From CAYZJB01 sp964602985 (GTDB lineage: Bacteria; CLD3; SB21): a stretch of DNA of 64,000 nt. The stretch's first letter is position 1. The number at the start of each line of letters is the position of its first letter. Below are positions 54,375 to 63,944 of the stretch, piece after piece. The notes under the pieces are model-generated. The model ran no database searches, was not told the origin of the DNA, and saw only the letters and a list, made by a program, of their open reading frames with translations. The DNA lies in assembly GCA_964602985.1 (NCBI GenBank), contig CAZRTJ010000014.1, positions 33,356-97,355 of the forward strand. Reading direction: 5' to 3'. Position numbers and translations under genes: made by a program.

Positions 54375-55421
54375 ATGACGTGCCCTGTCCTTTCGCACTC
54401 TGACCATTCTTTGCAATCATCTGGCAGGACACGTGTGAGCACCCTGTCTCTTCTTCCGCTTCTCCTGCTTTCGATTGCATCTTCAGTCGCTCAGATCAAG
54501 TGGGAACGTGTGCGAGTCCCCACGTCGGACCCTCTTCATGACATATTCTTTCTGAACGATTCCCTCGGCTGGAGTTATTCGTATGGGACAGGACTGATCC
54601 TGAAGACGACGGATTCCGGCGTGAACTGGGATGTTGTGTCACGACTCGACTCCGTCTACTACGAACAAATCCAATTTGTCGACGCCAGCGTCGGCTACCT
54701 CTGCGGCGGAAACAACCATGTACTCAAGACGATGGACGGCGGTCTCTCGTGGGTGTCCATCGCAATTCCACATTCTTCCGACGCGCTTTTCCACCTGACC
54801 TATGCCATGCATTTCCATGACCGACTGATCGGATGGGTCGCGCAGAGCAGTTTTGGTCTGATCGCGAGAAATAACCGCAAGTATCTTGACTGGGCAAACG
54901 GCAGGCACCGAATACTCCAGACGACCGATGGCGGAGAAAACTGGATCGCGCTTCCGCCACCGCCCGACCAATTCTTGAATTTCTTCTTTCTGAGCGACTC
55001 CATCGCCGTCGCGACCGGATCGGGGGGCTCTGTGTATCGCACGACCGATGGCGGCAGCGCGTGGGTTTGTGTGTTTCGTGACAGCGCAGTTGGACAAATT
55101 CGTGGGCTCTGGTTTGTCGACCAACAAAATGGCTTTGCCGTGACATGGAATGGATTTGTTCTGAAGACCATCGACGGCGGCCGATCCTGGAGCGTGTCGA
55201 GAATCGAAGGATTGTTTCGTTCCATTTGTTTTCTGGACAAGAACACAGGCGTGATCGTTGGAAATGCGAAACCCCATTCGTTGCTTATGACTTCCGACTC
55301 GGGAGGCAGCTGGCAACCTGTCCTCGACGGTTACCCCGATTTGCACCGCGTCCGGAAAAGTACAAACTATTATTGGATTTGCGGGAAGGACGGAACCATT
55401 CTCAGAGGATCCACGCATTGA
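54375..55421 (+). CDS. YCF48-like secreted beta-propeller
   Basis: The start at 54375 is tentative; GTG at 54435 (VSTLSLLPLLLLSIASSVAQ) would give a shorter signal peptide. The mature protein contains six YCF48/BNR-type repeats: FFLNDSLGWSYSYGTGLILK with TTDSGVNW, FVDASVGYLCGGNNHVLKTM with DGGLSW, RHRILQTTDGGENWIAL, SGGSVYRTTDGGSAWV, WNGFVLKTIDGGRSW and SLLMTSDSGGSW, ending GKDGTILRG. Such propellers are frequent in T9SS-bearing bacteria, often as secreted or envelope proteins; plant and cyanobacterial YCF48 assists photosystem II assembly, which is irrelevant here. No sorting domain is present. Confidence 0.82.
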   Translation: MTCPVLSHSDHSLQSSGRTRVSTLSLLPLLLLSIASSVAQIKWERVRVPTSDPLHDIFFLNDSLGWSYSYGTGLILKTTDSGVNWDVVSRLDSVYYEQIQFVDASVGYLCGGNNHVLKTMDGGLSWVSIAIPHSSDALFHLTYAMHFHDRLIGWVAQSSFGLIARNNRKYLDWANGRHRILQTTDGGENWIALPPPPDQFLNFFFLSDSIAVATGSGGSVYRTTDGGSAWVCVFRDSAVGQIRGLWFVDQQNGFAVTWNGFVLKTIDGGRSWSVSRIEGLFRSICFLDKNTGVIVGNAKPHSLLMTSDSGGSWQPVLDGYPDLHRVRKSTNYYWICGKDGTILRGSTH

Positions 55422-55483
55422 CGGAACTTTCGACTGCTTTCACATTGTATCGGATTTAAAATTCCCTTCAAACAGGATCGAGA

Positions 55484-55936
55484 ATGACAACCGCACAGCA
55501 CACACAGACATTCGATCTCGAACAACCTGTGATCGACGTATTTCCTCTGTTCTCTCCGGAAGGGGAAAAGCGCTGGGTACCGGAATGGGACTACGAGAAC
55601 GTCATGGGATCGAACGACTTGTCGGAGGACTATGTCTTCCTCACGAGATCTCACGACCATGGAACGACCGAAGCCATCTGGCTGGTCAAACGATTCGACC
55701 CCGACGATCACACCGTGGAGTACTACAAGATTGAACCCGCGGATAAAGTGGGCGTCGTGCGAGTGACGTGCACCTCACTGGAGGATCGGGGCACGCGGGT
55801 CGAGGTGACATACAAGTACATTGCCCTCTCGGAAACAGGACGGACCTTCATCGCCGGATTCACGGCGGACGTGTACAAAAACTTCATCGAGGAGTGGCGA
55901 CGCCTCCTTCTGACGTACTTTGCGACACGGCGGTGA
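55484..55936 (+). CDS. SRPBCC (START-like) family protein
   Basis: A 150-residue soluble protein. QTFDLEQPVIDVFPLFSPEG then EKRWVPEWDYENVMG, LTRSHDHGTTEAIWLVKRFD, HTVEYYKIEPADKVGVVRVT, DRGTRVEVTYKYIALSETGR and FIAGFTADVYKNFIEEWRRL follow the helix-grip fold of the polyketide-cyclase/START-like superfamily, with a ligand cavity between the sheet and the last helix. The ligand is unknown. It lies 62 bases after the YCF48-like gene. Confidence 0.8.
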   Translation: MTTAQHTQTFDLEQPVIDVFPLFSPEGEKRWVPEWDYENVMGSNDLSEDYVFLTRSHDHGTTEAIWLVKRFDPDDHTVEYYKIEPADKVGVVRVTCTSLEDRGTRVEVTYKYIALSETGRTFIAGFTADVYKNFIEEWRRLLLTYFATRR

Positions 55937-56046
55937 AGCGTTCTGGAAGGTTGTCAGCAAATCCTGATCGACACCGATCACAACGAACGATGATAAGACG
56001 ATAACTCCCCCGCCCCTTTGGGCGGAATCCTCAGAAGGAGAACATC

Positions 56047-56664
56047 ATGGGAAAGAACAGACTGGAAGCTTTCAGCGACGGCGTCCTGGCTATCATTATT
56101 ACGATCATGGTGCTGGAGCTGAAAATTCCTCATGGCTCCTCGTGGGAGGATCTGATGCCGTTGGCGCCGGTATTCCTGAGTTATGTGTTGAGTTTTCTTT
56201 ACGTAGGAATCTATTGGAATAACCACCATCACATGCTCCACACCTGCGCGAAAGTCACGGGACCGGTCTTGTGGGCAAATCTGCACTTGTTGTTTTGGCT
56301 TTCCTTGTTTCCTTTCGTGACCGGTTGGATGGGCGAGAATCATTTTGCGGCCCTGCCGTCAGCGGTATACGGGATGGTATTACTCGCGGCCGCTGTCGCA
56401 TACTATGTTCTGCAGCAAACGATCGTCGCGTCCCAGGGAGCGGCCTCCCTGCTCAAGCAGGCGATCGGCTCGGATTGGAAGGGAAAGCTCTCTCTGGTGA
56501 TCTACGCGGTGGCGGTTCCCATCACGTTCTTTCAGGCCTGGCTGGGACAAATCCTGTATGTCGCGGTGGCGCTCATCTGGCTCATCCCCGATCCACGCAT
56601 CGAACAGACATTGAACCGGGTGGAATCTGCGGTATCCGATCGTCCGCATTCGCCGCAGGCATAG
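56047..56664 (+). CDS. TMEM175-family potassium channel (DUF1211)
   Basis: A 205-residue membrane protein with six hydrophobic helices. RLEAFSDGVLAIIITIMVLE carries the FSDG motif (residues 9-12) of helix 1 that defines the DUF1211/TMEM175 family, followed by FLYVGIYWNNHHHMLHTCAK and ANLHLLFWLSLFPFVTGWMG. Bacterial TMEM175 proteins are tetrameric K+-selective channels. GAAGGAGAAC precedes the ATG. A small hypothetical gene follows 71 bases later. Confidence 0.92.
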   Translation: MGKNRLEAFSDGVLAIIITIMVLELKIPHGSSWEDLMPLAPVFLSYVLSFLYVGIYWNNHHHMLHTCAKVTGPVLWANLHLLFWLSLFPFVTGWMGENHFAALPSAVYGMVLLAAAVAYYVLQQTIVASQGAASLLKQAIGSDWKGKLSLVIYAVAVPITFFQAWLGQILYVAVALIWLIPDPRIEQTLNRVESAVSDRPHSPQA

Positions 56665-56735
56665 AAGGTGTGCGGGAAACCTCCGCATTGGACATCGAAC
56701 ATCCGATTCCTGTACGTCAACATCTGGAGAACCGT

Positions 56736-57086
56736 ATGCTCGCATGGAACGTATTTGTCTACCGCATCGTCGGAGAGGGAGAACGCGTTTTGCTGGCCCG
56801 GTGGATGACCGGCGCGTTTGGACTCAAGTGGTTGGACGAGTTCATTCAATCGAAAAAGGCCGTCAGCCTCGGAGGCGACGGTTATCCTGTGCGGTATACT
56901 CTGAAAGGCTCCGCTCTTCGGCAGGCGCTATCACAAGGGTTGCCGACGAATCACAGTCCAATGGTGATCGGTGAAGATTATGTCATGGGATCGGGATGGA
57001 ATGGCGAGCGGCAAGTGGACGAGGTCTTGCTCGCGGACTGTGGTGACGACGAAGATCTGGCTCTCGAAGCCTGGGATCAAAGTTAG
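56736..57086 (+). CDS. Uncharacterised 116-aa protein
   Basis: The ATG at 56736 with GGAG upstream is preferred over longer upstream frames that overlap the channel gene. The protein is soluble: MLAWNVFVYRIVGEGERVLL, ARWMTGAFGLKWLDEFIQSK, AVSLGGDGYPVRYTLKGSAL, then an acidic tail (VLLADCGDDEDLALEAWDQS). No family is recognised. It sits between the TMEM175 and katG genes on the same strand with independent spacing. Confidence 0.6.
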   Translation: MLAWNVFVYRIVGEGERVLLARWMTGAFGLKWLDEFIQSKKAVSLGGDGYPVRYTLKGSALRQALSQGLPTNHSPMVIGEDYVMGSGWNGERQVDEVLLADCGDDEDLALEAWDQS

Positions 57087-57320
57087 ACAGCCTCCATGCG
57101 TCCGAATGGAACCTGGCGATTCAAGAAGAAGCGAATCTGAATAGGCCATTTCTACCCGAGAACCTGTCAAGAGTCAGCAGTGACGATCAAAAGCGTTGTG
57201 TCTATTGTCCTTGCCTCGAACGATGGCAGGGATGTATCTTCACGCCATTATCCTGCTGAGAAGAGCATGGCCGACGGCAACAGAACGAGAATTTCTACAA
57301 AGAAACGATAGGAGACTTCC

Positions 57321-59483
57321 ATGAGCCAAGACAGCAAGTGCCCGATGCATGTTTCCGGTACATCCAACCGGGACTGGTGGCCGAATCAACTGAATCTGCG
57401 AATCCTCCACCAGCATTCCTCCAAGTCCAATCCGATGGGCAAGAAATTCAACTACGCCAAAGAATTCAAGAAGCTCAACCTGAAGGCGATCAAGAAGGAC
57501 CTCTATGCGCTGATGACGGATTCGCAGGATTGGTGGCCGGCTGATTACGGCCACTACGGAGGTCTGTTCATCCGCATGGCCTGGCACAGCGCGGGCACGT
57601 ACCGCATCGGCGACGGCCGCGGCGGCGCAGGGAGCGGCACACAGCGTTTTGCGCCGCTCAACAGCTGGCCCGATAATGCAAACCTGGACAAAGCGCGCCG
57701 TCTTCTCTGGCCGATCAAAAAGAAATACGGCAACAAAATCTCCTGGGCCGATCTGATGATCCTGGCCGGCAATTGCGCGCTGGAGTCAATGGGTTTCCGG
57801 ACGTTCGGTTTTGCCGGTGGACGCGAGGATGTATGGGAGCCCGAAGAAGACGTCTATTGGGGCACGGAGACCGAATGGCTGGGTGACAAGAGATACTCCG
57901 GCGATCGGGAATTGGAGAATCCTCTGGCCGCCGTTCAGATGGGCTTGATCTACGTCAATCCGCAGGGCCCCAACGGTGAACCCGATCCTCTGAAATCCGC
58001 GCGCGACATTCGCGAAACCTTTGCGCGGATGGCCATGAATGACGAAGAGACGGTGGCGCTCACTGCCGGCGGTCATACGTTTGGAAAAGCACACGGGGCC
58101 GCTCCCGATTCGCACGTCGGACGCGAACCCGAAGGCGCTTCCATCGAGGCACAGGGACTCGGCTGGATGAGCGATTACCGAAGCGGCAAGGGCGACGATA
58201 CGATCACCAGCGGAATCGAAGGCGCCTGGACGCCGAATCCCACGACATGGGACAACGGGTATTTCGACATGTTGTTTGGATATGAGTGGGAATTGGTCAA
58301 GAGTCCGGCCGGCGCGTGGCAGTGGCTGGCCAAGAATGTAAAAGAAGAACACATGGTTCCGGGCGCAAACGACCGTTCCAAAAAGTCCCGTCCGATGATG
58401 ACGACAGCGGACATGGCCATGCGTATGGACCCGATTTACGAAACAATCTCCCGTCGCTTCCACCAGGATCCACAGGCTTTTGCGGATGCGTTTGCGCGGG
58501 CGTGGTTCAAACTCACGCATCGCGACATGGGTCCGCGCTCCCGTTATCTCGGCGCGGAAGTTCCGAAAGAAGATCTGATCTGGCAGGACCCCGTACCGCC
58601 CGTCCGGCATAAATTGGTACAAGCGAAAGACATCGCGGCGCTCAAGAAGAAAATTCTGGCGTCAGGGCTTTCCGCGTCGCAACTCGTCTACACGGCATGG
58701 TCAGCGGCGTCCACATTCCGCGGATCGGATAAGCGAGGCGGCGCCAACGGCGCGCGCATCCGTCTGGCTCCGCAGAAAGACTGGGACGTCAACCATCCCG
58801 CGCAACTGGCCACGGTGATCCAAACGCTGGAGAAAATCCAGAAGTCTTTCAACCGCACCGGCGGCAAAAAGAAAATTTCGCTGGCCGACCTGATCGTTCT
58901 CGGCGGATGCGCGGCCATCGAAAAGGCCGCCGCCCAGGCCGGACATAAGATCACGGTACCTTTCACACCCGGACGCACAGACGCCTCGACGGAGCAAACC
59001 GACGCGGCCTCCTTTGCCGTACTCGAACCGGTGGCGGACGGATTCCGCAATTATCTGAAGAAGGAGTACCGTGTGCCGGCCGAGGAACTTCTGGTCGACA
59101 AGGCGCAGTTGCTCACGCTGACGGCCACGGAAATGACCGTTCTCGTCGGAGGCATGCGCGTGTTGAATGCCAACTTCGGACAATCAACCCACGGCGTCTT
59201 CACCAGGCGGCCGGGCTTGCTCACGAACGACTTTTTCGTGAACCTGCTCGACATGAACACCACGTGGAAGGAAGTGTCCGCGGGTGTCTACGAAGGACGC
59301 GACCGCAAGACGGGCGCACTCAAGTGGACCGGCACCCGCGTGGATCTCATTTTCGGTTCTCATTCCGAACTCCGGGCCCTGGCGGAAGTCTATGCGCAGG
59401 ACGACGCAAAGGACAAGTTCGTGGCGGATTTCGTCGCCGTGTGGAACAAGGTGATGAATGCCGATCGGTTTGATCTGGCATAA
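57321..59483 (+). CDS. katG: Bifunctional catalase-peroxidase
   Basis: Haem enzyme that removes hydrogen peroxide by dismutation or peroxidation. At 720 residues it is full length, with both the active N-terminal and the inactive C-terminal domain. The distal site is FIRMAWHSAGTYR with Arg85, Trp88 and His89; the Met-Tyr-Trp adduct that defines KatG is Trp88-Tyr211-Met237 at the expected spacing; the proximal haem ligand is His252 in TAGGHTFGKAHGA. ATAGGAGA precedes the ATG. No oxyR or fur neighbour is present. A hypothetical membrane protein follows 49 bases downstream. Confidence 0.98.
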   Translation: MSQDSKCPMHVSGTSNRDWWPNQLNLRILHQHSSKSNPMGKKFNYAKEFKKLNLKAIKKDLYALMTDSQDWWPADYGHYGGLFIRMAWHSAGTYRIGDGRGGAGSGTQRFAPLNSWPDNANLDKARRLLWPIKKKYGNKISWADLMILAGNCALESMGFRTFGFAGGREDVWEPEEDVYWGTETEWLGDKRYSGDRELENPLAAVQMGLIYVNPQGPNGEPDPLKSARDIRETFARMAMNDEETVALTAGGHTFGKAHGAAPDSHVGREPEGASIEAQGLGWMSDYRSGKGDDTITSGIEGAWTPNPTTWDNGYFDMLFGYEWELVKSPAGAWQWLAKNVKEEHMVPGANDRSKKSRPMMTTADMAMRMDPIYETISRRFHQDPQAFADAFARAWFKLTHRDMGPRSRYLGAEVPKEDLIWQDPVPPVRHKLVQAKDIAALKKKILASGLSASQLVYTAWSAASTFRGSDKRGGANGARIRLAPQKDWDVNHPAQLATVIQTLEKIQKSFNRTGGKKKISLADLIVLGGCAAIEKAAAQAGHKITVPFTPGRTDASTEQTDAASFAVLEPVADGFRNYLKKEYRVPAEELLVDKAQLLTLTATEMTVLVGGMRVLNANFGQSTHGVFTRRPGLLTNDFFVNLLDMNTTWKEVSAGVYEGRDRKTGALKWTGTRVDLIFGSHSELRALAEVYAQDDAKDKFVADFVAVWNKVMNADRFDLA

Positions 59484-59532
59484 CGGCGCCTCGGGTATTT
59501 CTCCATTGTTTTGGTGAGGAGAAAGACTGCGC

Positions 59533-60153
59533 ATGAGACCATCCATTCGCCGAATCGGATACCGATGCGGGATCGTCGCGTGCGCCTCCGCGGTCGCGTA
59601 CGATGTCGTGCAGATCATGCAGGTTGGGGGCGTGGTTCACTTCCCACTCGACGAAATCCTGATCTACGGGACCTCGCTGTGCATTGTCGTGCCGTTTGTG
59701 CTGGAGATGCTCGCTTTTCATTATGTCACGGCGCCGGACAAGCAATTCTGGTCTCATGCGGCGCTGATTTTCACGATCGTCTATGCCGTCTTTGTCACGG
59801 CCAATTACGTCGTCCAACTCGCGACGGTGATTCCGTCGAAGAGGGCGGGAACTTTGGAAGCGATTCGCGTACTCGAACAGACACCTCACTCTCTGTTCTG
59901 GAATTTTGACGCGATCGGTTACATTTCGATGGGGCTGGCGACGGCGTTGGCGATTCCCGCAGTGGACAACGCCGGTTTCGAAAAGTGGGTGCGGATTTCC
60001 CTGATGGCCAATGCGCTGGTCACGCCGTTGATCAGCATTGTGTATTTCTACCCCACGTTCTCGCAGAATTTGCTGTACCTGGGTTTTCCCTGGGCCGTCA
60101 CGGCGCCCCTTTTCATGGGAATGATCGCGATCCTGTTGCGGCGGCGAGAGTAG
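59533..60153 (+). CDS. Hypothetical six-helix membrane protein
   Basis: A 206-residue polytopic protein with six hydrophobic segments (GIVACASAVAYDVVQIMQVG, LIYGTSLCIVVPFVLEMLAF, ALIFTIVYAVFVTANYVVQL, AIGYISMGLATALAIPAV, MANALVTPLISIVYFYPTF, WAVTAPLFMGMIAILLRRRE). It resembles uncharacterised membrane proteins often seen singly in environmental genomes. No catalytic motif is evident. It begins 49 bases after katG, so read-through co-transcription is possible. Confidence 0.68.
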   Translation: MRPSIRRIGYRCGIVACASAVAYDVVQIMQVGGVVHFPLDEILIYGTSLCIVVPFVLEMLAFHYVTAPDKQFWSHAALIFTIVYAVFVTANYVVQLATVIPSKRAGTLEAIRVLEQTPHSLFWNFDAIGYISMGLATALAIPAVDNAGFEKWVRISLMANALVTPLISIVYFYPTFSQNLLYLGFPWAVTAPLFMGMIAILLRRRE

Positions 60154-60174
60154 AGATTGGGAGAGTCGAAATCT

Positions 60175-60244
60175 GGCCTCCTCGACTCCCGCTCGGAGGC
60201 CGATCCGGTTATCGAGCGGAGTTATCTCGACTTCGCTCGATAAC
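60175..60244. repeat. Dispersed double-hairpin repeat copy
   Basis: The 27-base GGCCTCC...GGAGGCC core (60175-60201) is identical to the copies at 11072 and 11144. It is followed by an 11-base stem GTTATCGAGCG/CGCTCGATAAC (60208-60244), as in the 51.2-kb copy but in the opposite orientation. The rest of the 60154-60794 gap shows only a PAS-kinase remnant. Confidence 0.85.
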
Positions 60245-60596
60245 CGAACTCGAGGCCGTTTGTGCAAGACCATCCGGGGACCCTTTGATGGACACATCCC
60301 CACAAAAAAAACTTTTGCTTACAGGGGTTTTGATATAGATTTCGTGGCAGGTCATTTTCGGGACCGGTATGGGTTTCGTTCTCACGGAATGCGGAGCGAG
60401 GATGTTCCTTCAAGCGGTAAGAATCTGCGGCCTCCGCGGCAGTCTCACGGCAGAGTTCAATTCCCGACGCTTTCTCGATTGCCCGGACAGCGGAGACAGA
60501 GCCACCGACCGTCGAGTTCACAGTCCTGCCGGCATTTCCTGCTAGACGACCCGGCCAGGTCGAAACTCGCCTTTTGCAACGTCCTATGCGTAAGAT

Positions 60597-60770
60597 ATGA
60601 GGTTCGAACGATTCCCAGTTGGATTCATGATTTTCCCCGTTTTCGCGCTCTTCGGCGGTCCGTGGATGCCCGTTTCCGATCGTTTGCAGGTTGCGTTTGT
60701 CCCTGATCCGGCAGACTTGACCCGCCTGCAGACCTACAAAGGGTGGCTCTTCCTCGTCAATACGTCGTAA
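60597..60770 (+). pseudogene. N-terminal anchor remnant of a PAS sensor kinase
   Basis: A 57-residue frame containing FPVFALFGGPWMPVSDRLQV then DPADLTRLQTYKGWLFLVNT. The DPxxLTxLQTYKGWxFVLVT pattern is the membrane-proximal start of many PAS-domain sensor kinases, where a second helix and PAS domains follow. Here it stops at TAA, 24 bases before the PAS protein at 60795, so it looks like that protein's lost membrane anchor. Confidence 0.5.
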
Positions 60771-60794
60771 GTGATAAGTGAATAGAGGTGGCTT

Positions 60795-63434
60795 ATGGGA
60801 GTCCATAGAAAAAAGAAGTCAACGACCCGGCGTTTGTCCAGTCAGACGGTACGAGGCGCTAAACGCCAACGATCAATACCGCGGAGCAATCCCTCCAGTT
60901 CAAGGACCAAAACCCACAAAGCACAGATCCCCGGCATACTTGAACGCATCACCGATGGCATCGTGGCGTTCGATGCACAGATGAATTATCTCTTCGTCAA
61001 TGAGAGCGCTGGCCAATCACTTGGACGCAAACCCGCCGATCTGATCGGCAAGAACTACTGGGTGGAATTTCCCGAAGCGGAGGGCACGCCGTTCGCGAAC
61101 GCCTACATGAAAGCCTTGAAAACGCAAGAACCTCTGGTGATCGAGGACCATTATGCGCCATGGGATCGCTGGTTCGAAAACCGCATCTACCCTTCGAAGG
61201 ACGGGCTTTGCATTTTTTTCTCGGAGATCACCGAACGCAAGAAAGCGGAGGAAGCGTTGCAGGTCCAAAGCCGGTTCATCAATACGCTGGCGAACACACT
61301 GCCCACCATCATATATGTCTACGATATGGAGACCCAAAGCAATGTCTATTCCAATGATGGCATGGAATCTGTACTCGGCTTCACGCCTCGGGAGGTGCAG
61401 GAGATGGGAGCCGAAGTATTTGCGCGCCTCATCCATCCCGATGACCTGGAGGCGGTAATCGAATTTCAATCGCATGTCGCGTCCGCAAGGGACGAAAGCG
61501 TGTTGGAAATCGAATATCGCATGCGGCGCAAAGGGGGAGATTGGCGCTGGCTCCACAGTTACGAACGTCCATTCGTGCGTAACGCGGAGGGCGGGTTGAA
61601 ACAGAAGATCGGCATTGCGGTGGACATCACCGAACGTAAACGGGACGAACTCCTGCTGGAGACGGAAAAACAAATTCTCGAAATGATCGCCTCGGACGCC
61701 ACTCTGCCCGAAGCGCTGGAAAAGATTGTTCTGAACATCGAAGCCTTGGCGCGAGTGACGATTGCCTCGGTTCTCCTGCTCGGCTCCGACGGGCTGCACG
61801 TGCATTACGGCGCGGCGCCCCACCTGCCCAAGTCCTACAGCGACGCGCTCGAAGGTGCGCCGATCGGTCCCGTGGCCGGCTCGTGCGGAACGGCTCTGTA
61901 CAGGCGTGAAACGGTGATCGTGACGGATATCGAGACCGACCCGCTGTGGGACGATTACCGAACGCTGGCGCGCGCCCATGGACTGCGCGCCTGCTGGTCC
62001 ACGCCAGTAATCGCTTTCGATGGGAAGGTACTGGCGAGTTTTGCCATGTACTACCGCGAGACACGCCAACCCGAAGCGCAGGATTTGAAACTCATCGAAC
62101 GCGCCGTGCATCTTGCGCGAATTGCCATTGAGCGCAAGCAGGTGGAGGAGGCGTTGCAAGAATCCGAACGGCGGCTTTCAACGCTCATCAGCAACCTGCC
62201 GGGCGCGGTGTATCGCGCCCGCAACGATAGGGCTTGGGCGACGGAGTTCGTCAGCGAAGGCATCCTGCATCTGACGGGCTATCCAGCCTCCGACTTCACT
62301 CAACAACGCCGCGAAATCGGCGATTTGATTCACCCGGACGACCGCGAGCGCGTCTGGGACGACATCCAATCCGCGTTGGGCGAGCCGGCCGGCAGTATTG
62401 AACAGGTCTGGCTGCTTGGAATCATTGCCCTGCTGACCCTGTTGATAGCCGTGGTCAACTACGTCAATTTGTCTACTGCACGATCGGAGCGCAGGGCGCG
62501 TGAAGTGGGAATCCGAAAAACAGTCGGCGGTTCGGTGCCGCAGATTGCAGGGTTGCTGCTGCTGGAAACCTCGATGCTTGCGGCGATTTCCATTGTTTTT
62601 GCATGCGTCATAACGGAAGTGGCCGCCCCGTGGGTGAGCGATCTTGCAGGCAAAACGCTCAGCTTGGGGCAACTGGGACCGGAAATGTTTGTTATTACGG
62701 CCGGGGTCTCGTGGTTTATCGTATCGCTGATGGCGGGCGCATATCCGGCGCTGGTGTTGTCGCGTCTTAGACCCATCCACGTAATCAAGGGAAGCGTGGG
62801 CCAGCCGGCCGCCATCAACAAACTGCGTGGAACCCTCGTGGTGTTTCAGTTTGCCGTTTCGATGGTCCTTATTATAGGCGCCCTGGTGGCTGTTGATCAA
62901 ATGGAATTCCTTTCCAGACGCAACCTTGGATTTGACCGTGATCATATACTGATCTCCTCGGTGGGCGACAACAGCTCGCGCGAGAAGATTGTAACGCTAA
63001 AGAACGTCCTGGAAAGGATACCGGGCGTGCAATCGGCGTCGGTAAGCTCGGCAAAGCCGTCGCGCATTCAATCGGGGTACACTGCCTTTGGTGAAGGCCT
63101 CGATCCGGATCATCCGCCGTTGGTCACGGCGCTCTGTACCGACGAGGATTTTGTCAGGACCATGAACCTCACGCTGCTGGCAGGACCCGGTTTTCCGCCG
63201 ATTACCCTGGACGACGGAAACTACTACTACATGGTCAACGAGACGGCCCTTGCCAGATTCGGATGGACGGTGGAAGACGCCATTGGACGGGAGTTTAATC
63301 TGCAGGGCGGCCGTCCCGGCCGGGTGGTTGGAGTAGTCAGGGATTTTAATTTTCGCTCGCTGCATCAGCAAATCGGGCCACTTGTGCTGTTTAACGAACT
63401 TTTTCAGGCACAATACCTGTTGATCAAGGTGTAG
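60795..63434 (+). CDS. Chimeric PAS-PAS-GAF-PAS sensor fused to an FtsX/MacB-type permease
   Basis: An 879-codon frame with two unrelated halves. Residues 46-150 and 160-283 are PAS domains (FDAQMNYLFVNESAGQSLGR; FARLIHPDDLEAVIEF, WRWLHSYERPF), 300-445 is a GAF domain (GSCGTALYRRETVIVTDIET), and 460-530 starts a third PAS that breaks off after HPDDRERVWDDIQSALG. From about residue 535 the sequence is an FtsX-like ABC permease (LLIAVVNYVNLSTARSERRA, REVGIRKTVGGSVPQIAG, FNLQGGRPGRVVGVVRDFNF). Histidine-kinase domains and the permease N-terminus are missing. It ends at an in-frame TAG. A genomic deletion fusion or an assembly join are both possible. Confidence 0.8.
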   Translation: MGVHRKKKSTTRRLSSQTVRGAKRQRSIPRSNPSSSRTKTHKAQIPGILERITDGIVAFDAQMNYLFVNESAGQSLGRKPADLIGKNYWVEFPEAEGTPFANAYMKALKTQEPLVIEDHYAPWDRWFENRIYPSKDGLCIFFSEITERKKAEEALQVQSRFINTLANTLPTIIYVYDMETQSNVYSNDGMESVLGFTPREVQEMGAEVFARLIHPDDLEAVIEFQSHVASARDESVLEIEYRMRRKGGDWRWLHSYERPFVRNAEGGLKQKIGIAVDITERKRDELLLETEKQILEMIASDATLPEALEKIVLNIEALARVTIASVLLLGSDGLHVHYGAAPHLPKSYSDALEGAPIGPVAGSCGTALYRRETVIVTDIETDPLWDDYRTLARAHGLRACWSTPVIAFDGKVLASFAMYYRETRQPEAQDLKLIERAVHLARIAIERKQVEEALQESERRLSTLISNLPGAVYRARNDRAWATEFVSEGILHLTGYPASDFTQQRREIGDLIHPDDRERVWDDIQSALGEPAGSIEQVWLLGIIALLTLLIAVVNYVNLSTARSERRAREVGIRKTVGGSVPQIAGLLLLETSMLAAISIVFACVITEVAAPWVSDLAGKTLSLGQLGPEMFVITAGVSWFIVSLMAGAYPALVLSRLRPIHVIKGSVGQPAAINKLRGTLVVFQFAVSMVLIIGALVAVDQMEFLSRRNLGFDRDHILISSVGDNSSREKIVTLKNVLERIPGVQSASVSSAKPSRIQSGYTAFGEGLDPDHPPLVTALCTDEDFVRTMNLTLLAGPGFPPITLDDGNYYYMVNETALARFGWTVEDAIGREFNLQGGRPGRVVGVVRDFNFRSLHQQIGPLVLFNELFQAQYLLIKV

Positions 63435-63944
63435 ACTCCCGAACTGCGCCGGCTAATCATGGAAGTGGAAAAAGCATGGAACGGCGTTCTGCCGCACAGG
63501 CCGTTTGAGTTCACATTCCTGGACGACGAATTGAATACGCAGTATGCCGCCGAACGGCGGGTCTCGACGTTGATGGGGACCTTTTCGGGTTTAGCGATCC
63601 TGATTGCATGTATCGGGCTATTTGCGCTTGCCGCGCACGCCATGGAAAAACGCACCAAGGAAATAGGAATTCGCAAAGTTCTGGGAGCTACCGCCTTTCA
63701 ACTTGTGGGCATGTTGAACCGGGATTTCGTGGTTAAGATAGTCATTGCGATGCTCGTGGCCTGGCCGGTGGGGTTCTATCTGGCGGATTATTGGCTGGAC
63801 GACTTTGCGTACCGGATAGAAATCTCAATCTACTACTTTCTGACCGCCGCATCAGTCTCGCTATTGGTATCCGTCGTTGTTGTTACATATCACGGGCTTA
63901 AGGCCGCGTTGGCAAATCCGGTTGATGCGATCCGAGCAGAGTAA
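63435..63944 (+). pseudogene. C-terminal half of the FtsX/MacB-type permease, after an in-frame stop
   Basis: Directly after TAG (63432-63434) and in the same frame, the sequence continues TPELRRLIMEVEKAWNGVLP, FTFLDDELNTQYAAERRVST, then the last FtsX domain with LMGTFSGLAILIACIGLFAL, KRTKEIGIRKVLGATAFQLV and NPVDAIRAE. An ATG at 63459 could restart translation and give a 161-residue product with three transmembrane helices. The junction YLLIKV-TPELRRL is continuous in this permease family, so one stop codon split one gene. Confidence 0.85.
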
